64,000 nucleotides of DNA from assembly GCF_936927845.1 (NCBI RefSeq), contig NZ_CAKZHV010000029.1:1-64000 (forward strand). Direction: 5' to 3'. The stretch comes from an uncultured Sphingomonas sp. GTDB taxonomy: Bacteria > Pseudomonadota > Alphaproteobacteria > Sphingomonadales > Sphingomonadaceae. The translations under genes were made by a program, and so were the position numbers. Shown here one piece after another: positions 33,698 through 41,751 of this stretch. The notes under the pieces are model-generated. The model saw only the letters and a list, made by a program, of their open reading frames with translations. It was not told where the DNA came from and made no database searches. Position 1 is the stretch's first letter, and every line of letters starts with the position of its first letter.

Positions 33698-33841
33698 ATG
33701 TTGTGGACGATCGCCGTGATCCTGCTGGTTCTGTGGCTGCTGGGCTTCAGCCTTCACGTCGCGGGCGGGTTGATCCACATCCTGCTGGTGATCGCGATCA
33801 TCGTCGGACTGGTGCAGCTGTTCACCGGCCGCAGGGTGTAG
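33698..33841 (+). CDS. Lmo0937-like small membrane protein (DUF5670-type)
   Basis: 47 residues, MLWTIAVILLVLWLLGFSLHVAGGLIHILLVIAIIVGLVQL and a short GRRV tail (quoted in pieces: first helix 2-18, loop HVAGG 20-24, second helix 25-42). This hairpin of two helices with the FSLHVAGGLIH loop is the lmo0937 family. GAAGGAG precedes the ATG. The exact EcfG promoter upstream marks it as a stress gene. Function unknown. Confidence 0.85.
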   Translation: MLWTIAVILLVLWLLGFSLHVAGGLIHILLVIAIIVGLVQLFTGRRV

Positions 33842-33846
33842 CGCGG

Positions 33847-34140
33847 CTAGCGGATCGGGATGGAGGCGGTCGGGCCGACGACGGTCTTCCACTCGTCAAC
33901 GTGCCACGCGGTAACCAGTCCCTGGGTCACATACGGGTCGCGCGCGACGAACGCCTCCGCCGCCGCGGCGGAGGTGAACAGCAGCAGCGCCTGCGTCGGC
34001 GCGTCGCCCACCGCGCCGCCCAGCAGCAGGTCGCCCGCCTCGCTCGCCGCCCAGGCTAGTGCCAGATGTTCGCTACGCAGGCCCGCGCGCCGATCGAGGT
34101 AATCGGGCGCGAGGTCGTAGCGGAGCAGCCAGTGGGTCAC
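33847..34140 (-). CDS. YciI family protein
   Basis: 97 residues starting VTHWLLRYDLAPDYLDRRAGLRSEHL, with the YciI-like ferredoxin fold: HLALAWAASEAGDLLLGGAVGD, then ALLLFTS and a C-terminal DPYVTQGLVTAWHVDEWKTVVG. A conserved His and Asp are present. The biochemical role of YciI proteins is unclear. The GTG start is preceded by AGAGGA. It lies 16 nt after the E2 gene and probably belongs to the same operon. Confidence 0.85.
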   Translation of the reverse strand: MTHWLLRYDLAPDYLDRRAGLRSEHLALAWAASEAGDLLLGGAVGDAPTQALLLFTSAAAAEAFVARDPYVTQGLVTAWHVDEWKTVVGPTASIPIR

Positions 34141-34156
34141 GCGCCCGGTCCTCTGC

Positions 34157-35521
34157 TCAATCGGCGAACAGCAACACCGGGGTTTCGAGCAGCTTCTTGA
34201 GCGCCTGGACGTAGCTCGCCGCGTCCCAGCCATCGACGACGCGGTGGTCGCAGCTGATCGACAGGTTCATCAGCTTGGCGCGGATCACCTCGTCGGTCCC
34301 TGCACGGAAGACGGGGCGCTCGACGATCTTGTTGGGGCCGATGATGGCCACTTCGGGCCGGTTGATGACCGGCGTCGTCGCGATGCCGCCGAGCGGGCCG
34401 AGCGAGGTCACGGTGATCGTGCCGTTGCCGAGTTCATCAGGCTTCAATTTGTTCGCGCGCGCCGCCTCGGCCAGCCGCGTGATCTCGGCGGCGAGTTGCC
34501 ACACGTTCTTGTCCTGCGCGTCGCGGATGACGGGCACGGTCAGCCCCGCGTCGGTCTGCGCCGCCATGCCGAGATGGACCCGGCCCGACCGCGTCACCAC
34601 GCCCGCCTCGTCGTCGTAGCGCGCGTTGAGCATCGGAAAGTCCGGCAGCGTGCGGCAGATCGCGACGATCATCAGCGGCAGCATCGTCAGCTTGGGCCGG
34701 CTCCCGCGGTTGGCGTTCAGGTCGGCGCGAACCCGCTCCAGCTCGGTCACGTCGATCTCGTCGACGTAGGTGAAGTGCGGGATGTGGCGCTTCGACGCCG
34801 CCATGTTCTCGGCGATACGGCGACGCATGCCGATGACGCGGACCTGCTCGTCGTCGCGCGCGCGGCTGGTGTGCGGGGCATGATAGCCCTGCCCCGAGCC
34901 GTAGCGGAGATAGGCGTCGAGGTCGGCGTGGCGCAGGCGGTCGCCCTCCGCCTTCACCTCGGCAAGATCGATGCCGAGATCGCGCGCGCGGGCGCGGACC
35001 GCGGGGGAGGCGAGCACGGGACGTGCGGGCGTGGCGGGCTGCTCGATCGCGGGCGCACGCGGCGCGGGCGCTGCGGCCTCGTAGGCCGGGGTCTCGCCGC
35101 GCGCGTCGGCGACGCCGGGGTTCTCGGCCTCGACGTTGTTCGTCTCGGTCGCCGGGGCCAGTTGCGGCTGCGGGGTCGACGAGGTGTCGGAGGCAGCGGC
35201 TGCGGGCTTAGCCGGCGACAGGTCGCTGCCCGTCTCGTCGGTCGGCTGCGCGACCGCTTCGGTTTCGCCGCTCTCGGCCGCGTCGGTCTCGATCACCACC
35301 AGCGCGGCGCCGATCGACACCTGGTCGCCGACCTCGCCCGCCAGTTCGACGACGGTGCCCGACACCGGCGATTCCATCTCAACGGTCGCCTTGTCGGTCA
35401 TCATGTCGGCGAGCTGCTGGTCCTCCTCGACGCGGTCGCCGACGGCGACGTGCCACGCGACGATCTCGGCCTCGGAGATGCCTTCGCCGATGTCCGGCAG
35501 CTTGAAGGTGAAACGCGCCAT
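34157..35521 (-). CDS. bkdB: Branched-chain alpha-keto acid dehydrogenase E2 (dihydrolipoamide acyltransferase)
   Basis: 454 residues. Lipoyl domain at the N-terminus with the lipoylated Lys44 (MMTDKATVEMESP), a long Ala/Pro/Glu linker, a peripheral subunit-binding domain near 162-200 (ASPAVRARARDLGIDL), and a catalytic acyltransferase domain ending SCDHRVVDGWDAASYV with the active His. It transfers the acyl group made by E1 to CoA. It follows E1beta by 5 nt. A pyruvate complex is less likely because E1 is split and branched-chain-type. Confidence 0.92.
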   Translation of the reverse strand: MARFTFKLPDIGEGISEAEIVAWHVAVGDRVEEDQQLADMMTDKATVEMESPVSGTVVELAGEVGDQVSIGAALVVIETDAAESGETEAVAQPTDETGSDLSPAKPAAAASDTSSTPQPQLAPATETNNVEAENPGVADARGETPAYEAAAPAPRAPAIEQPATPARPVLASPAVRARARDLGIDLAEVKAEGDRLRHADLDAYLRYGSGQGYHAPHTSRARDDEQVRVIGMRRRIAENMAASKRHIPHFTYVDEIDVTELERVRADLNANRGSRPKLTMLPLMIVAICRTLPDFPMLNARYDDEAGVVTRSGRVHLGMAAQTDAGLTVPVIRDAQDKNVWQLAAEITRLAEAARANKLKPDELGNGTITVTSLGPLGGIATTPVINRPEVAIIGPNKIVERPVFRAGTDEVIRAKLMNLSISCDHRVVDGWDAASYVQALKKLLETPVLLFAD

Positions 35522-35526
35522 CGCCC

Positions 35527-36627
35527 TTAGTCCTTCAGAATCTTCTTGAGTGCCTGTCCGATACGGACCGGCCCCGGGAAATACGCCCATTCGAGGCTAT
35601 GCGGATACGGCGTGTCGAACCCGGTCACGCGCTCCACCGGTGCCTCGAGGTGATAGAAACACCGCTCCTGCACCAGCGCCGACAGTTCCGCGCCGAAGCC
35701 CGCGGTCCGCGTCGCCTCGTGAACGATCAGGCAGCGTCCGGTCTTCTTCACCGACGCCTCGATCGTCTCGATGTCGAGCGGGACGAGCGTGCGCAGGTCG
35801 ATGATCTCCGCGTCCACACCGGTGTCGGCGACGACCTGCGCGCAGACGTGCACCATGGTGCCATAGGCGAGCATCGTCACCGCCTCGCCTTCGCGCACGA
35901 GGTTCGCCTTGCCCAAGGGTATCTTGTAATAACCCTCCGGCACCGCGCCGGCGGGATGCTTCGACCAATTCTCCGCCGGGCGATCCCAGTGGCCGTTGAA
36001 GGGGCCGTTGTAGATGCGCTTGGGCTCGAAGAAGATCGTCGGATCATTGTCCTCGATCGCCGCGATCAGCAGCCCCTTGGCGTCATAGGGGGTCGAGGGG
36101 ATCACCGTCTTGATCCCCGACATGTGCGTGAACAGCCCTTCGGGCGACTGCGAGTGCGTCTGCCCGCCGAAGATGCCGCCGCCGAACGGCGAGCGCACCG
36201 TGATCGGCGCAGTGAACTCTCCGCTGGAGCGATAACGCAGCCGCGCCGCCTCGCTGACCAATTGGTCGAGTGCCGGGTAGATGTAATCGGCGAACTGGAT
36301 TTCGGGCACGGGCCGCAGGCCGTAGGCGCCCATGCCGACCGCGACGCCGATGATCCCGCATTCGGTGATCGGCGTGTCGAACACGCGCGTCTTGCCATAT
36401 TTCTTCTGCAATCCCGCGGTCGCGCGGAACACGCCGCCGAAATAGCCGACGTCCTCGCCCATCACGACCACGCCCGCGTCGCGCGCCATCATGACGTCCA
36501 TCGCGGAGTTGATCGCCTGGATCATGTTCATGCGGGTGGTGTCGCCCGCCTGATCGGTTCCGGTCTGTTCGATCTCGGCCTGATCGGTCCCGGCCTGTTC
36601 GTTCATGGCAGCTTCCGTTTCAGCCAT
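35527..36627 (-). CDS. Branched-chain 2-oxoacid dehydrogenase E1 component, beta subunit
   Basis: 366-residue transketolase-like subunit. Conserved features: MNMIQAINSAMDVMMARD, VMGEDVGYFGGVFRAT, FDTPITECGIIGVAVGMGAYGL, and the C-terminal VKKTGRCLIVHEAT. It forms the alpha2beta2 E1 with the next-door subunit. Before the usual start of homology it has an unusual short extension with two near-repeats, EQAGTDQA and EQTGTDQA. GAGGAAG precedes the ATG. The stop is 5 nt from E2. Confidence 0.93.
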   Translation of the reverse strand: MAETEAAMNEQAGTDQAEIEQTGTDQAGDTTRMNMIQAINSAMDVMMARDAGVVVMGEDVGYFGGVFRATAGLQKKYGKTRVFDTPITECGIIGVAVGMGAYGLRPVPEIQFADYIYPALDQLVSEAARLRYRSSGEFTAPITVRSPFGGGIFGGQTHSQSPEGLFTHMSGIKTVIPSTPYDAKGLLIAAIEDNDPTIFFEPKRIYNGPFNGHWDRPAENWSKHPAGAVPEGYYKIPLGKANLVREGEAVTMLAYGTMVHVCAQVVADTGVDAEIIDLRTLVPLDIETIEASVKKTGRCLIVHEATRTAGFGAELSALVQERCFYHLEAPVERVTGFDTPYPHSLEWAYFPGPVRIGQALKKILKD

Positions 36628-36629
36628 CG

Positions 36630-37928
36630 TCACTTCCTCGCCCACGGCCGACCGCTCGCTTCTTCCTCGTCGATCATCTGCTGGCGCTGCTCCTGCAAGT
36701 GCCAGGGCATGTCCTCGAACACGCCGTCGAACAGCGTGTCGAGCGGCTGGTGCAGGCCGTGGCCGAGGATGCCGTTCTTCTCGGCCTCTTTCTGCGCCGC
36801 CTTCACCTCTTCCGCGACCTCGCGGTCCATCGCCGCGTGACGCTCGTCGTCCCACTCGCCGATCGCGATCAGATGGTCCTTCAACCGCGTGATCGGATCA
36901 CCCAGCGGCCACGCCGTCGGCTCGCCCGCCGAGCGGTATTGCGTCGGATCGTCGGAGGTCGAGTGCCCCTCGGTGCGATAGGTGAAATGCTCGATCAGCG
37001 TCGGCCCCGCATTGGTGCGCGCGCGCTCCGCCGCCCAGGCGGTCGCGGCATAGACCGCGAGCGCGTCATTACCGTCGACGCGAAGCCCCGCGATCCCGTA
37101 GCCGACCGCGCGCGCGGCGAACGTCGTCGCCTCGGCACCCGCGAACCCCGAGAAGCTCGAGATCGCCCACTGGTTGTTGACCACGTTGAAGATGACCGGC
37201 GCGCGGTACACGGTCGCGAACGTCAACGCGGAGTGGAAATCGCCCTCCGCCGTGCTCCCCTCGCCGCACCAGGTCGCCGCGATCTTGGTGTCTCCTCGCG
37301 ACGCCGACGCCATCGCCCAGCCGACCGCCTGCGGATATTGCGTCGTCAGATTGCCCGAGATCGAGAAAAAGCCGAACCGTTTCTCCGAATACATGATCGG
37401 CAGCTGCTTGCCCTGCAGCTTGTCGCCCTTGTTCGAATAGATCTGGTTCATCATGTCGACCATCGGGCAACCGCGCGCAATGAGCAGCCCCTGCTGGCGA
37501 TACGACGGAAAGCACATGTCCTCGTCGTCGAGCGCGTGCGCGGCGGACACCGCCACTGCCTCCTCGCCCAGCGATTTCATGTAAAAGCTGGTCTTGCCCT
37601 GGCGCTGCGCGCGAAACATGCGTTCGTCGAACGCGCGCACGGTCGCCATGTGGCGCAGCATCCGCCGCATCTTGTCGGGCGAGAGTTGCGGGTTCCACGG
37701 GCCGACCGCCTGATTGTTCTCATCCAGCACCCGCACCAGCGTATAGGCGAGATCGGTGAACTGGCTCGCGGCCTCGGCGGTGTCGGGTCGGCGCGCCGCA
37801 CCCGCGGGTGGCACCTCGACGTCGGCGAAGTCGACCGCGTCGCCGGGACGGAACTTCGGCTCCGGGACATGGAGCGAGAGGCGGGGCAGATTGGTACGGG
37901 CGTCGCTCGCCACGGGACTCTCCATCAT
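36630..37928 (-). CDS. Branched-chain 2-oxoacid dehydrogenase E1 component, alpha subunit
   Basis: 432 residues. Thiamine-diphosphate motif is GEGSTAEGDFHSALTFA...VVNN. Also FPSYRQQGLLIARG, YRTEGHSTSDDPTQYR (phosphorylation-loop region) and a C-terminal ILGHGLHQPLDTLFDGVFEDMPWHL. It decarboxylates branched-chain 2-oxoacids in the cytoplasm with E1beta. An upstream ATG at 37967 would coincide with the predicted transcription start from a TATAAT box (37973-37978), so the internal start MMESPVASDARTN is preferred. The operon continues E1beta, E2, YciI. Confidence 0.92.
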   Translation of the reverse strand: MMESPVASDARTNLPRLSLHVPEPKFRPGDAVDFADVEVPPAGAARRPDTAEAASQFTDLAYTLVRVLDENNQAVGPWNPQLSPDKMRRMLRHMATVRAFDERMFRAQRQGKTSFYMKSLGEEAVAVSAAHALDDEDMCFPSYRQQGLLIARGCPMVDMMNQIYSNKGDKLQGKQLPIMYSEKRFGFFSISGNLTTQYPQAVGWAMASASRGDTKIAATWCGEGSTAEGDFHSALTFATVYRAPVIFNVVNNQWAISSFSGFAGAEATTFAARAVGYGIAGLRVDGNDALAVYAATAWAAERARTNAGPTLIEHFTYRTEGHSTSDDPTQYRSAGEPTAWPLGDPITRLKDHLIAIGEWDDERHAAMDREVAEEVKAAQKEAEKNGILGHGLHQPLDTLFDGVFEDMPWHLQEQRQQMIDEEEASGRPWARK

Positions 37929-37972
37929 GCACTCGTTGGTGAGCGCTTCGGACTGCCTTAGGCGCATTTGTA

Positions 37973-37978
37973 ATTATA
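37973..37978 (-). promoter_or_regulatory. -10 element (TATAAT) of the E1alpha operon
   Basis: Perfect TATAAT on the minus strand, with no good -35 at 16-18 nt. The predicted start lies close to the first ATG of the open frame, implying the gene is translated from a later start. Confidence 0.45.
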
Positions 37979-38215
37979 TTTCAAGGGCACTCGCCCGATC
38001 CGGGTGGCAGCCCCTCGCGCGATCGATCCGGCAAGGTGCAGCAAGATCGTAACGGTCTGCCATGCATCGACGGCTGCCTCGCATGCGTTGCCGCAATATC
38101 GTCGGCAACAAAGCTGCGGTGGACCGGGGACGGTTGTCATGCCGCGGCGATCGCCCGCAGAAAAAATATCCACAGCCAAATGCCCGGTGTGGGACGAACA
38201 CCGTCGCCCGGCGGA

Positions 38216-38245
38216 TTGACACGCGTGAGTTCACGAGAACAAAAT
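38216..38245 (+). promoter_or_regulatory. Promoter of the imuA-imuB-dnaE2 cassette
   Basis: TTGACA (38216-38221), an 18-nt spacer, then CAAAAT (38240-38245). The LexA box lies across the -10 element. Confidence 0.55.
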
Positions 38246-38251
38246 AGGAAC
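38237..38251. promoter_or_regulatory. LexA (SOS) box
   Basis: GAAC-AAAATAG-GAAC is an exact match to the alphaproteobacterial LexA motif GTTC-N7-GTTC read on the other strand. It overlaps the -10 element of the imu promoter, so repression by LexA and induction by DNA damage are expected. Confidence 0.85.
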
Positions 38252-38300
38252 AAGTAACGCAACGAGTCGTATCACCACCGTGTCACAGCCGGAACCATCC

Positions 38301-39053
38301 ATGGATACGCAATCGAGCGTGCTGGCGCAGCTGCGCGAAACGCTGCGCGCGATCGAAGGCGACGGGCACCGCCGGCGGCCGGTGCTGCCGTTCGGTGTCG
38401 GCGGGATCGACTCGCGGCTCGCCAACAGCGGGCTGAGGCTCGACGCGCTGCACGAGATCACCGCGGCGACGCCGTCGCTGGGCGACGACGCCAGCGCGAC
38501 GTTGTTCATGGCCGGGATCGCGGCACGTGCCTGGGGACCGGTGCTGTGGGTGGTGCGCCGCCGCGACCTGTTCGCGCCCGCGCTCTACCAGGTCGGGCTC
38601 GCGCCCGAACGCGTGCTCTATGCCGAGGCCGCCGACGATGCCGAGGTGCTGGCGCTGATGGAGGAAGGATTGCGCCACCGCGCACTCGGCGCGGTGATCG
38701 GCGAGGCACGCCGCGTCGGCATGCCCGCGACGCGCCGCTTGCAACTCGCCGCCGAGGGTGGGCGCACGATCGCGCTGCTGATGAAACGCCACGCGCGCGA
38801 GGGCACGGACACGCTCGGCGCGCCGTCCGCCGCGGTGACGCGCTGGCGCGTCGGCTCCGCACCCTCGGCACCCCTCGCCACCCCCGGCATCGGGCGCGCG
38901 CGCTGGCACGTCTCGCTCGTCCGCCAGCGCGGCGGCGAACCTTTTCAACTCACAGTGGAGGCCAGCGATGAAACGGGTCGCATCGCTCTACCTGCCAACT
39001 TGGTCGATCGACCGCGTGCGGCGGGCGGAGCGGCAGCATACGCCGCCGCCTGA
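38301..39053 (+). CDS. imuA: ImuA (SOS mutagenesis protein, RecA/SulA-like)
   Basis: 250 residues, related to the RecA-fold inhibitor-like ImuA of the mutasome. It contains LPFGVGGIDSRL, LHEITAATPSLGDDASATLFMAGIAARA, and a central ALGAVIGEARRVGMPATRRLQLAAEGGR, matching ImuA. It is required, with ImuB and DnaE2, for damage-induced mutagenesis. It starts about 50 nt after a LexA box. Its 3' end overlaps the imuB start by 86 nt, an unusually long overlap; an upstream GTG (38280) is an alternative start. Confidence 0.88.
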   Translation: MDTQSSVLAQLRETLRAIEGDGHRRRPVLPFGVGGIDSRLANSGLRLDALHEITAATPSLGDDASATLFMAGIAARAWGPVLWVVRRRDLFAPALYQVGLAPERVLYAEAADDAEVLALMEEGLRHRALGAVIGEARRVGMPATRRLQLAAEGGRTIALLMKRHAREGTDTLGAPSAAVTRWRVGSAPSAPLATPGIGRARWHVSLVRQRGGEPFQLTVEASDETGRIALPANLVDRPRAAGGAAAYAAA

Positions 39054-41628
39054 ACGCGGCACGGTCGCAGGCGCGGAGCTCGCCGCACTGAAGCGCGCGA
39101 GCGATGCCGAACAGGGCGGCAAGCAGTGCGACGCGCCGCGCAACAGCGGCTGGCGCCCCGGCGCGCGTTGGGCCCGTAGCGAGGCATCGGCCGCGGACGC
39201 GCGCCCGTTCGACAGACCGCTCGCCGGCAAGGACGAACGCGCGGGCGGGGCAAGCGCGTGCTGGGCGGGCGAGACGCGCGCCGACGTCGAACGGCGGATC
39301 GCGCGCATGGAGGCGCACCAGCGCCCGCCGATGCGCGAGATGGGTCGCCGCAGCGAAGCGGCGGAGCACGCCTTCAAACGGTTGCCCGGTGACGACGGCA
39401 ACAAGGCAAGCGGCTGGCCCGAACCCGGCACCGCAGCCGGCATGGTCGCGGTCCGCTTCGGCGGCGAAGGCATGCGCCCGACCTCCGTTCAACGCCGGCG
39501 CGACCCGGTTGTCGCGTCCGAGCCGGCATCGCCGCGCGACAATGCGTCGTCACCGGCGCTGCCGAGCAGCCCGGCTGCATCCGGTGCACTACCCCGGCAC
39601 GTCCGTCGATCACGAGAGCATGGCTTATCAGTCGCGGACACAGCGCCAGTCACGATGATGCAGCCGCACGCGCGGCCGCTCCGGCTCGTGGGCACGGATG
39701 CCGATGGTCGCCCGGCTCCGGCGACGCAGGATTGCCCGGCGACGACCGGACCAGTCGCCGCCGCGGGCACGTCGCACGAGCACGTGCAGACCGCCTTGCC
39801 CGCGCTTCGCCCGGCCGTCGCCGCGATCCGCTATCCCGGCGACGGACCGCATCCCGACAAGCTGAGCGGGAAGAAGTCGGGCGGCGGCAAGGGCGTGGGC
39901 GAGCGCCGCGTGACCGCTGGTCGCATCGGATCGAACGACGCGGGCGCGAGCGTGCTGCCGGTTTCGCCCTTTTTCGACACCGGGCGCAGCACCGCGGGCA
40001 CGCTCGCGCGCGTCTGCCCCGCGGATGGCACGTTCGACCCCGCCGGTCCGACACGCGCGTGGTCGGGCAACGGCGCGCAATCCGCCCCACACCACGCGCC
40101 GCTCGTCACCGTGCACAAGATCGGCAGCCGGATCGAGGTCGCCGCCGCCTGCCCCGCCGCGCGGCTGCTGGGGATCGATCCCGGCATGGCGCTGACGCAG
40201 GTGCGCGCCGCCACCCCCGAGGTGCGCGTCCGCGACGCCGATCCGGCGGGCGACCGTGCCGCGCTCGACGCCCTCGCGGTGGCGCTGGCGCGGCGCTGGT
40301 CGCCGTGCGTGTCGGTGTCGGATGCGCCACCCGCGGCGACCGGCGGCGAGGCTGGCGGCGGTGAGGCCGGGCTGTTCATCGACCTGACCGGGGTCGCGCA
40401 CCTCCAGGGCGGCGAGGAGGCGATGGCGCGCCGGATCGTGCAACTGCTCGCACGGCTGGGGATCGCCGCGCGCGTCGGCATCGCCGATACTCCGGCGGCG
40501 GCCTGGGCGCTGGCGCGGTTCAACCCCGGCCCGGTCACCGCGCTGCCGCCCGCGCACGGGATCGCGCCCTTCGCCGATTATCCGGTAACCGCACTCCGGC
40601 TAGAGGCGAGTGCGGTGGAGTTGATGCGCCGTCTGGGGATCGACCAGGTCGGCGCGCTCGCCGCGATGCCGCGCGCGCCGATGGCGCGCCGCTTCGGACA
40701 CGGCGTCGCAACCCGGCTCGACCAGTTGATCGGCGCGGTCGCGGAGCCGGTCGCGCCCGTCATCCCGCGCGATCCGGTGATGGTCGAACAGCGCTTCGCC
40801 GAGCCGATCCTGACCGCGGAGCCGATCGCCTATTGGATCGCGCAACTGAGCGACCGGCTGGTGCAGCGCCTGGCGCAACAGGGGCGCGGTGCGCGCGCGT
40901 TGGTGCTCGCGCTGACGCGCGTCGACGGCGCGGTGCAGGCGGTACGCGTCGGCTTCGCGCGCGCGACGCGCGACGCGCCGCACATGCTGCGGCTGCTCGC
41001 GCGGCGGATCGAGCTGATCGATCCGGGTTTCGGGATCGAGATCATGGCGCTCCACGTGACGCGCGACGAACCGCTCGGTGCCGAGGCACTCGCGGGCGAT
41101 CTGGAGGAAGCGGTGCCCGATCTCGCCGCGCTGGTCGACGCGATCGTCAACCGGATCGGCGAGGCGCGGCTGTGGCGCACGTGCGCGGTCGAGAGCGACG
41201 TGCCCGAACGCTCGGTCGCGGGCGCCGCGCCGCTCGACCGCGCCACGAACCCGCACGCGCGGCTGGTCCGCGACGATGTGCGCCACCTCGACACGCGCGG
41301 GGCGGCGCACCCGTGGCATCCGCGCTGGCCGCGCCCGGCGCGGCTGCTGCGCCGGCCCGAGCCGATCGACCACGTCATGGCCGAACTGCCCGATTCCTAT
41401 CCCAAGCGGTTCCGCTGGCGCGGGCAGATGCACCAGGTGGTGCGCGGCGACGGGCCCGAGCGGATCGCGGGCGAATGGTGGCGCCGCGTCGCCGAGCGCC
41501 AGGCGGTGCGCGATTATTTCCAGGTCGAGGACGAGGCAGGCCAGCGTTTCTGGCTGTTCCGCCGCGGCGACGGGCAGCGCCCCGAAACCGGCGACATGAC
41601 GTGGCATCTGCATGGCACGTTCGGGTGA
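38968..41628 (+). CDS. imuB: ImuB, inactive Y-family polymerase adaptor, with a large in-frame insert
   Basis: 886 residues, about 350 longer than usual ImuB. Residues 1-23 (MKRVASLYLPTWSIDRVRRA) are the family N-terminus. Homology resumes at about 377 (PLVTVHKIGSRIEVAAACPAARLLGIDPGMAL) and continues through LFIDLTGVAHLQGGEEAM, LGIAARVGIADTPAAAWALARF and EQRFAEPI. Typical ImuB lacks polymerase catalytic acidic residues and links DnaE2 to the sliding clamp. The insert (nt about 39037-40092) is Arg/Ala/Pro/Gly/Ser-rich, probably disordered, and stays in frame. GGAGG precedes the start. Confidence 0.9.
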   Translation: MKRVASLYLPTWSIDRVRRAERQHTPPPERGTVAGAELAALKRASDAEQGGKQCDAPRNSGWRPGARWARSEASAADARPFDRPLAGKDERAGGASACWAGETRADVERRIARMEAHQRPPMREMGRRSEAAEHAFKRLPGDDGNKASGWPEPGTAAGMVAVRFGGEGMRPTSVQRRRDPVVASEPASPRDNASSPALPSSPAASGALPRHVRRSREHGLSVADTAPVTMMQPHARPLRLVGTDADGRPAPATQDCPATTGPVAAAGTSHEHVQTALPALRPAVAAIRYPGDGPHPDKLSGKKSGGGKGVGERRVTAGRIGSNDAGASVLPVSPFFDTGRSTAGTLARVCPADGTFDPAGPTRAWSGNGAQSAPHHAPLVTVHKIGSRIEVAAACPAARLLGIDPGMALTQVRAATPEVRVRDADPAGDRAALDALAVALARRWSPCVSVSDAPPAATGGEAGGGEAGLFIDLTGVAHLQGGEEAMARRIVQLLARLGIAARVGIADTPAAAWALARFNPGPVTALPPAHGIAPFADYPVTALRLEASAVELMRRLGIDQVGALAAMPRAPMARRFGHGVATRLDQLIGAVAEPVAPVIPRDPVMVEQRFAEPILTAEPIAYWIAQLSDRLVQRLAQQGRGARALVLALTRVDGAVQAVRVGFARATRDAPHMLRLLARRIELIDPGFGIEIMALHVTRDEPLGAEALAGDLEEAVPDLAALVDAIVNRIGEARLWRTCAVESDVPERSVAGAAPLDRATNPHARLVRDDVRHLDTRGAAHPWHPRWPRPARLLRRPEPIDHVMAELPDSYPKRFRWRGQMHQVVRGDGPERIAGEWWRRVAERQAVRDYFQVEDEAGQRFWLFRRGDGQRPETGDMTWHLHGTFG

Positions 41629-41751
41629 GATCGCGCGCCACCGCGGCGCGTGCGGTCCGCGCGCCGCGGTGGCGCCATCTACGCGCGGGGCGGAGCGCGA
41701 TGTAGCCGCCACGCGCCGTGTGCGCGGCCACCTCCCCCCTCGCGGTCGATC

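Larger units (their letters stand above)
37929..38300. other. Divergent intergenic region between the E1alpha and imuA genes
   Basis: No supported gene. On the left is an unpaired -10 hexamer TATAAT for the E1alpha operon; on the right is the LexA-controlled imu promoter. The middle (about 38040-38200) shows no motif I can assign, apart from one near-miss DnaA box. Confidence 0.6.

Noticed and set aside
38165..38175. DnaA box near ATATCCACA
   Set aside because: It differs from the TTATCCACA consensus at the first position, stands alone, and there is no origin-like cluster.
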